DNA of 64,000 bases, from assembly GCA_905221605.1 (NCBI GenBank), contig CAJNDS010002086.1, positions 108,501-172,500 of the forward strand, written 5' to 3'. The translations under genes were made by a program, and so were the position numbers. This DNA comes from Symbiodinium natans (taxonomy: Eukaryota > Sar > Dinophyceae > Suessiales > Symbiodiniaceae). Of this stretch, positions 54,401 to 63,400 are shown piece after piece (within the stretch, counting starts at the first letter, position 1; each line of letters starts with the position of its first letter). The notes beneath the pieces were generated by a model. The model was not told the DNA's origin. It did no database searches and saw nothing but the letters and a program-made list of their open reading frames with translations.

Positions 54401-57400
54401 ACGGCTTACTTCGACAGGCTGTGAAGAGAGAGAGAGAGAGAGAGAGAGAGTGTCCGTGGTTTGGGGAGACCTGTCGCCTCACCGCGTTGGTTTCACGAAC
54501 AGACAGCTCGCTAGAGCACGCCCATCTGGGCGGTCCCTTCGGGGGGCCATGTGCTGTCGAAGGAAGGAAGGAAGTGTGAGAGCGCGGAGAGTGCATGCCT
54601 GCCTGCGTGCGCTCTTCAAGCCCTGGAGAAGAAGAAGAAGAAGAAGAAGAAGAAGAAGAAGAAGAAGAAGAAGAAGAAGAAGAAGAAGAAGAAGAGAGTG
54701 TGAGATCAGAGTGATATAATTATGTATATATGGTCACTTTTAGGGTCCCTTTTTGGGCACCCTAAATAAGAGGGGAGCCTTGCAATAAGGACCTCAAACC
54801 CCCCAAAAACCTCAACAAAGATGCCTCCCAGGCGCAGCATCACTGCGCCGCTTCGTGGCCGCGTTTCAGCGCCTTGGAGAAAGGCTTTAGGGTTTAGGGT
54901 TTAGGGTTAGGGTTTAGGGTTCAGGGTTTGGGGTTTAGGGGTTAGGGTTTCGGGTTTAGAGTTTAGGGTGTAGGGTGTAGGGCTTAGGGCTTAGGGCTTA
55001 CGGCTTAGGGCTTAGGGCTTAGGGCTTTGTGCATGTGCGTGTGGCCCAGGAGTAAGGAGCAAAGCAAGCTTGCCATGGATATCTTAACAGTATGCTGAGC
55101 CATATTGACCCTAAACCCTAAACCCTAGACCCTAGACCCTAAACCCTAAGTTACATTATGACCTGTGGGCTGAGGCAGGGCTACCGACGGCTGTCGCCAG
55201 GAGCGCTGCTGTTGGAGGCGGCGGCGCAAGTCGAGAGTTGCAGATTCTGAGTCCATTCGTAAAGTTTTCTGGGAGCAGCTTTCTAGTTAGGGTTTAGGGT
55301 TTAGGGTTTGGTATTATATGAAGTGAAGAAGGATTTCATGCAGGCTTTCCATAGGGGCTTTTGATTTATGATCAGACTGAGGCCTCTAAAGTGGTCAAGA
55401 CCTAGGAAAGCTCTCAGCTCCGGGCTCAGGCTTCTGCACCTGAGGCAAGGCAACTTTTTAGGCTTTAGGGGCTTTAGGCTTTAGGCTTTAGGCTTTAGGG
55501 TTTAGGGTTCAGGGCTTAGGGTTCAGGGCTTAGGGCTTCAGGCAAGCTACCACAGGAGCCCTGAAGCAAAAAACAGGGCTTAGGGCTTAGGGTTGAGGAC
55601 CCAAAGCCCCAAACCAACCGACTCAAGAACTCTAAACCCTAGAAACCTCGAGCCCTAAACCCTACACCCTAAACCCTAAACCCTGAACCCTGAACCCTGA
55701 ACCCTGAACCTTTAGTCTAAACCCTAAACCCCATCCCCCTCAACGACCAAGTTGTTTCTTCTCCGTCAGAGGCCGCAGAGGTCGAGCCGACGGGGAGGCC
55801 AGGGTTTAGGGTTTGGGGTTTAGGGTTTAGGGTTTAGGGTTTAGGGTTTAGGGTTGGCTTAGAGTTGAGGGCTTGGGGTGTGCTTGCTGAGCCAAAACAT
55901 TCGGAGAGACCGTGTATTCCAGGGGCCCATCGGATGTTTGCGGGATTGATGGGTGCTGTCTAAACCCTAAACCCTAAACCCTAAACCCTAAACCCTTCGT
56001 TTGGGAAAGGCTTGCATCCGGGGGCCTCTTGATACATGGCAAACACAACTTCCGGAAGCCCTAAAACCTACACCTTCGGAACGTCGGCTCTGTTTAGGGG
56101 TCTTCTAGGGGCGGCAAAAAGAATCGGACCCTATTCTCGCTTCAGAGCTTTGCTTTGTCAGATGCTGTCGTTGCTGGCCTGGCGTCGTCTCCTGGCGTCG
56201 TCTCCAACTAGGGTGCTTAGAAGTTGGACCCAACACCCAGCTCCGAACCCGAGCATGTGGGGGTTTACGATATTCGGGGTCCCTATTGGGGTCCTTAACA
56301 AAGTGAGGTTTGTATTAGGGGTCCTGCTATCGTAAACCCCCACATGAGCATCCAGGTTTGCCTTGGCCGTGCAGGAGTACTGTCAGACCAGGTACGGCAG
56401 CTTGGCAAGACAAAGAGGTGTTGGGGTTTAGGGTTTAGGGTTCACGGTGTAGGGTTTAGGGTTTAGTGTTTAGGGTTTAGGGTTTAGGGTTCAGGGGAAA
56501 GTTTCAGGCTGCACGGTCTGTTGCCTTCCAACTCGCAGCCGCCAAGAGCACAGCTGAGTCTCATGATGCTCGGTATTATTGCCTTCCAAGTCGTAGCCGG
56601 CAAGGCCACAGCTGATGCTCATGCTTTTGCCAATGATGCTTGGCCCCTTTTCTGGCTGATGCTCATCATGTCCGGCTTACCTTCATGGGCTCATTACGGC
56701 TCATTGATGCTCAGCTGATGCTCGGCCTGTGCCAAATCGCAAAATGGACCGCAGCTCATGGTCATGATGCTCGCTCTTCCGAATCGTAGGCATGATGCTG
56801 GGTCCCCCTTGCAGCCGACGCCCATGCGGCTCGATTCCTAGGCAGTTCTGGAGCCATGTGTTCTTTTCATCGGGAATGAACTAATTACCAGTGGTAGGTT
56901 TAAGTCGACCCTGCCGGGGTGAAGTCGTGCCAAGCCCATGTGCCGCAGTGTTTGGGCTTACTTTCCCATATCCCCAACATATCTTATATTACATCAGACC
57001 CAGAGTTTTGCGGTCTTGTAGTACTGTGCACATGGTTTTGGAACATTTCCGGATCGTTGTAACCCCCAAGCTTCCGATGCATGAAACCATTGCAAGCATT
57101 CCCCGCAAGGCGGAAGTTGTCCCAATCCCAGTGTGCCCCTCGGGGAACGGCCCAGGTATATTATTCTTTGTATCAAAAAGCCAGTGCCTTGCCTTACCTC
57201 GCGCGGGCCTCGCGCAAGGTCGCGCGACCCTCGCGCAGGGCCACAAATATGCCCCTCCCCAAAACAATTGATTTTCCTTCACACTGCATGCGAAGTTGCC
57301 GTAAAACCACCCGAAAAACCATGTGCCCCTGCAGTTTCGCAATTCAAAACCGCTTACAAATGCTGTTTTCAGGCTTCTCAACCCACTGTGCACAGCTCCG

Positions 57401-60400
57401 GTGCCATTTCTGTAAAAAGGCGCGGAAGCTCTCAAAAGCCATGTGCCCCTGGGGTTTCGCTGTTGCTGGGCCGACTTTACACCGCCTGGGGTGACTTCCT
57501 TCCTCTGCCTTGTTTTGCTGTGTGCCGCAGGGGTTGGGCCGACTTTACACCGGGTGGGTCGAGATAAACCCGGCGCTTGTCTCAAGAGCGACCATGACCA
57601 AGGTGATGCAGACGCGCTGCTCGATGAGAAGGCGGCCCGGCTTGCAATGGATGCTCGAAATGGCCGTGTGCTGGCCGTGTATTCACAGCATCGCCGTTTG
57701 GTGGTGATCACCGAGTTCCTAGCGGCAGGTGTACGCCTGATGAATTCGTACTGCTATGCCAACAACCTTTGCACGCCAAAATTCGCCAATTTGAGCTTAT
57801 TCCACTCGAGCCCTCTGCTGTGTCAGGCCGCACCATCCGCAGGGTCTTCCTGTTTGTGCCTTGCAGATGGCACGGGTCACCAGCTCGAGCCAGGTTTTTG
57901 CTCCGGCATGTCTACTCAGAACACCCGTATTGAAAGCCTATAGGCTTTGTGCCTGATGGTCGGTATTTTGGGTTTTCAGGCTCACTTGTGCTCGAAAGCC
58001 GGTGTGGGCTCCTGGCTTGCGCCAGGTTTTGGGTCCGCTTGTGCCTTCAGGCTGCCTTCAACCTGCGCTGGGTTTTGGCCCGGCTTGCGTTTGAGCACCA
58101 ATGGTTTTCGGCCCGATTCGGCCCGCGCCGGGCCGCGGGCAACTCCGATTCAGTTTGCTTGATGAAATCGATCGATCTGCCCCCAGGGTCCTTTGAAATA
58201 GGCTGCTGAAACCCAGCTCGCTTTCGGGCACAAGCTCCCTGGAAATCTGAGTGAGGCCAAGTGCATGGCACTCCTAACTTCCAAAGAATCTTTGCTCTTC
58301 AAAGATCGCAAGACTTGTGAAGAGAAGCTTCAAGGCCGCACACATAGTGCCATTAGCCCTAAACCCTAAACCCTAAACCCTAAACCCTAAACCCCAAAAC
58401 CCCTAGACCCTAAACCCTAAACCCCTAAACCCCTAAACCCCTAAACCCCTAAACCCTAAACCCCTCAACCCCTAAACCCTTCAATTCCGAGGACGACCTT
58501 CTCGACTTCTTGACCTCTCTCGCAGATGCCTTCTTACAGAAGTCCAAGGTGCCACGGTGTGCGGAATTAGGGTGTAGGGTTTAGGGTTTAGGGTTTAGGG
58601 TTTAGGGTTTAGGGTTTAGGGTTATGTGTTGCCTTTAGGTCCTCTTCAAGGACAACCGCCGAGCTTGAGTTGCAGCCAATGCACGATGAGCCGTAAAATT
58701 GGCAACCGGAGCTCAGTAATATAGGGGTCGGAATAATTGCTAATAGTATTCCCCTATTAGGCCCCTTTAAAAATATGCCATAATACCCCCCCCCCCCAAA
58801 AAAAAAAATAAATAAAAACAAAATAAATAACATGAATCAAATGTTTACTATATTGGCTTGGCTTGACTCCTGGCTTCGGAGTGTTCCACGCTACCGGATA
58901 CCGACAGGGCCTCGCAGTGGACCACCAGTGGAGCTCTCAACCCCGCCCGAGGTGCCAGCGCCGTGAGAATCGAAGCAGTTGGGGTGCCAACTCCTCGTTC
59001 TAGTTGACTCCAAAAACTCCCTAGAAAGCCTTGAAACCCGGAATCCTCCGAACCTTGTGCTGCTGTCGTTCCTGGGATGAGGTCGTTCCACGAAGACGGC
59101 GCGCCTTCAGGCAAGATCGGTCTTGTGGCGGATTCGCGCTAAAGGCTGTCAACGGCCGTCTGACTCAAAAGTGCCAAGAAACCAGTTGGATCCATCTGGC
59201 AATATAAGTTCAGGAGTTTTGCACGGCCTTGTGAAAAAAGTGAGTTCCATCCTGCTTTCGGGCTTGGAGAATGGACATCTCAGCGTCCCATGCTTCAAGG
59301 CCCCCAAGCCCTTGAGAACCAAAGGAACCTTTGAGAGGGCTTATGGTTCATATACCCTAATACTGCCCTAATAAGGCTTATAGTAGTACAGGGCTTATGG
59401 TTCATATACCCTAATGCTGCCCGAAAAAGGCTTATAGTAGTACAGGGCATATGGTTCATATACCCGAATGCTGCCCTCATAAGGATTATCATAGTACAGG
59501 GCATATGGTCCCAATTTTTAGGGTTGGTTCCCAAGGACGTAGAGCCGGGCCCCGCCCCCGTGTTGGTCAGGTGGCTGCGGGCCACCGCTGATCCGCTCGG
59601 ACGCGAGCGCCTTCAAAAGATCTTCCAGGAGCGAAGTGGATGAGAGAAGCGGACCCCAGGACTTGGGATGTGCTCCCCTTACTAACAGTCCTGGACTATA
59701 CCAGGGGTACTATTAAATCCCCATTAAGGACTGTTAGAAAAAAAGGGGGAACATCCCAACCTAAGCCAAGAACCCTGTCAACGGAGCGACGTCCAGACTG
59801 TGATGTGCCTCTGCATGCGGTTTGCCCACGACAATGCCCATGCATACATGGCATTCGAGCCTCTGGCTCCTCTAATTCACCCCTAAACCCTAAACCCGAA
59901 CCCCAAACGATCCCAAACGATTCCTGTCAACCTTCTGGGCTTGGGCTGGGCGCCAGGAGAAGCAGAGCCTGTCCTGTTCTGTGCAACAGATGATCAGTGC
60001 AGCCCCCCCCCCCCCCCTCACTTGTGGTGTGGTGTTACGGTTGAGGGTTTAGGGTTTGGATACCCCCCCCCCCCCCGTGGTGTGGTTGGGGGGTTGGGGT
60101 TAGGGTGGTTAGGACCACAAACAGCTCAACTGATGTGCTTAGCAAAGTGCTGTATTAAATGCATAACTTGTACTACTCTTAAAAAGATATGGGTCAAAAA
60201 ACGGGAACTCTGGGTAGACCTTTGAGACATTTTCTTCCAACATGACCGGCAACTTTGTTTGTGTGAGCTTACCGAAGAAATATAGAATTGACCTCCGTTA
60301 TGTTAATCAGAATTATTGAAGCTGTTTACATCTCCCATTTTCAAGAAGCCAGGATCTTTGAAAAGGCATAGGTTCGCGAGTTTACTTCATGCACCAGCTC

Positions 60401-63400
60401 CCCCCTCCAGATATGCATACTCAGTGAACAGGAAGTATGCGACATGTCAAAAAGGGACAGTCGAGTAGAAGTAAGAGTCGGACTCAACGACTGTATCATT
60501 AAAGTGTCTGAATGCTCACCTACTCAGCTAAGCCAAAGACATAAAAACATCATCTGGCGCATCATCTATTTATTAGCTGAAAGACTATACGACGAGATTT
60601 ATGATACATGGCTGGTTCGGCTCCAACAGCTTGTGCCAAGATTCCAGACTTACGGTTCAGGGCGTGTCGCCAGGCTCCCGGAGCGATACGGACGCATTGA
60701 GAGCATGTCAACGCAGTTGTTCGTAGGAGGGCATATGAACCCCAAAACCCTGAAGCCGAAACCTGAAGCCTTCAACAGAAGAGGAGTTCCCACACTTGGA
60801 AGAAGAGATCCATGAGGATGTTCGGCATGTCCTGGAGGCTCTGTTGCCCAAGCTGTTCCCGTCCTGGGTAGTGTAGGGGCCCCCAATATGCATGGCTGAT
60901 TATGGCTGCAACCATTCTTGTGATGCTCACAAGTGACTCCACGGTGAACAATCCTGACTGTAGAAATACAGAGAGTCGGGACGAGAAATAGCAGTCAACA
61001 TCTGACCTCTTGTCCAGCTCTTGTCTAGCCTGTTGTCACAGGGTATGGGCATGTAAATTCGCGTTCATCGGAAGCCAGGTTTAAAGTCATATGCGCTTGG
61101 CGGGTCGAGAATAGGCATGCAGGTGCAGCAGTCCTGTCTTGCATGATGGATGTTTATTGGCATCCACCCATTTTGGCAGGTGGCCGATGCTGGTGATGCT
61201 GAAGCAGCTTTGCGGGAGGTTGCTGCCGATACATACTGTGAAAATCCCAACGGATTGCTTTTGAGACAGCTGAGCCTCCGCAAAACTTCTGCACCCTGCC
61301 AGGGTTTGGGGTTTAGGATTCAGGGTCCCGGTTTAGGGTTTAGGGTTCAGGGTTTAGGGTTTAGGGTGGGGATCTGGGTAGGAATGTTGGATGCAAAGGA
61401 TGTAGAACCCCAAACCCTAAACCCTAAACCCTAAACCCTAAACCCTAAACCCTAAACCCTAAACCCTAAACCCTAAACCCTAAACCCTAAACCCTAAACC
61501 CTACAGTTTCTGTTGGCACGACCTGTCGGAGGGGCCCAGGTCCGTACGGCCGCATGGCAGGCCTTCCTCATCCCCATGGTTCCTATGAGTTTTTTTCAGT
61601 CCGGAATCTGAAGTTAGGGTTTAGGGTTTAGGGTTTAGGGTTCAGGGTTTAGGGTTTAGGGTTTAGGGTTTAGGGTTTAGGGTTTAGGGTTTAGGGTTTA
61701 GGTTTTTTTTTCAGTCCCGAATCTGAAGTGACGACTCTGTTTTTTGATGCCAGCCCTTGGGAGCCGGGACTAGGTGCAGGATGTTAGAATTCTGGCAGAC
61801 GTCCTTCATTACGCCTTTCGGGTACCTCGGGAAATTGACTGCTCTGGAACTCTCGTTTTTATTTTGCGGTGGGTGACAAGGGTTCAGTGGCACTGGATGT
61901 CAAATGAAAGCACTTCTGGAATTTCATACCCAGCTGGAGCCAAGGAAAATCATCAGCAGGCCAAGTCCATATCAGGACATCCCGGACGCTAAGCCTGGCA
62001 ATTCGTAATGGGGACTGTTTGGGAAGGGCCGATAGTAGGGCAACAAGGCGCAGACCTGGTTTAAACCTCGCCATGCTTCGGGGTGCGCTGGAAACCGTCC
62101 ATCGTAACGTGCAAGGAGTTCATGGCTTTTTGACAGCGGCACAAAACACACAAGCAGCAAGCAAGCGTAGTCGGGACAAGTGTCGGCGGGGTTAGAGAGT
62201 GGGTAAAACCATTGTGGCTCAAGTGACGGAACCTTTGCTTCTTTGGAGTCCGTCACAGCTGGGTGCTATGTGGCATTGGAGGCCCTGACACGTGGGCGTT
62301 GCCCTTCCGATCCGGGGAGGTGGTCATCGAGGCCATCAGCGCGATCGCCTTGTGGGCGGTTGCCCGTGGTGCAAGTGGCAAGCACCATCCACTAGATGGA
62401 TCCTGCAGGGAATCGCGATGCTGTTGGTTGGTCCCACGTGAAATTCCGCGCGGGATGGCGTGGACAAATCAACCAAGCATGCAGATGCTCACCGCCAGCT
62501 GTCTTCCAGCAGCCTCGTCTGCACCGTTTTGTGCACACGGTGTGGGCTTTTGCGCTCCACCTCCCCACCCCCCAAACGGGTTCTTCGCGTCTCCCGCCAA
62601 AGCAAAGCTGTTGCTTTAAAAGGTTTTTGGCGGGGGGGGGTGGTGGGTGGGGGCGGAGAGGGGCCATTCCTTGCACTGCTGCTACCACTGCTGTCACTAC
62701 TCTTGCTATTGATGTTCCTCCTTTTTGCTCCAACTTCGGCTCCTCCCATTCCGCTGCTTCGGCTGTTGCCCACTGCTGCACCAACAGCACGCGGACTGCG
62801 GTATGCTTGATGGGAAAAAAAAGGTGCCGACCTAAGGCAAGGTTGATGAAGTCCTCGACCTGGCCAGGGATTTGAACAAGTGCGCACGCCACTTCCATAA
62901 GGGAGAAGAAACGAAGAGAAACAGACAGCAATAGAAAGACGACATGCTCATGTCATGCCTCGCAATCGACCGCAAATCCGTAAGAAGAAGTGCACGTAGG
63001 GGGTACTTGGTTTTTGGGTACTATAACCCTGTCCTTCCACCACCGTGCTTTCCATGGGGGCCGAGAGCCACCCTGTTTTACCCACTAAAAACCGTAGATT
63101 GCCGGAGAATTCTGAGATGTTGGGTAATGCCTCACACAGGGGACCATATTTTGATTTCAAGCTCGTCGGATGCAGTTGCCGGCACCGCCAATTCCGACTT
63201 ACACCCTAACTTTCGAGTAACTTTCGCATAACTTGGTCGTAACTTGTGAGAACCGGAAGGTCTGCATAAGACTTGTTTGCCTCTTGTAGCCCGTGTGGTT
63301 TCCGTAACTTTCGCGTAACTTGTTCGTAACTTTCGCATTGCTCGTTTATGCCGTGATTCGCAGTGGTGATTGCTCAGGGAGACCTTAGAAGGCCATCATT

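Noticed and set aside
54336-54719. Poly-Arg ORF ending at 54719
   Set aside because: Translation of (GAA)n in the wrong frame.
56989-57711. 240-codon minus-strand ORF
   Set aside because: Overlaps a strong + strand exon (57603-57728), contains internal DNA repeats, and no family motif is visible.
61168-61180. CCATTTTGGCAG as a second spliced-leader relic
   Set aside because: The match stops after CCATTTTGGC; it is better explained as the acceptor of the exon at 61180.
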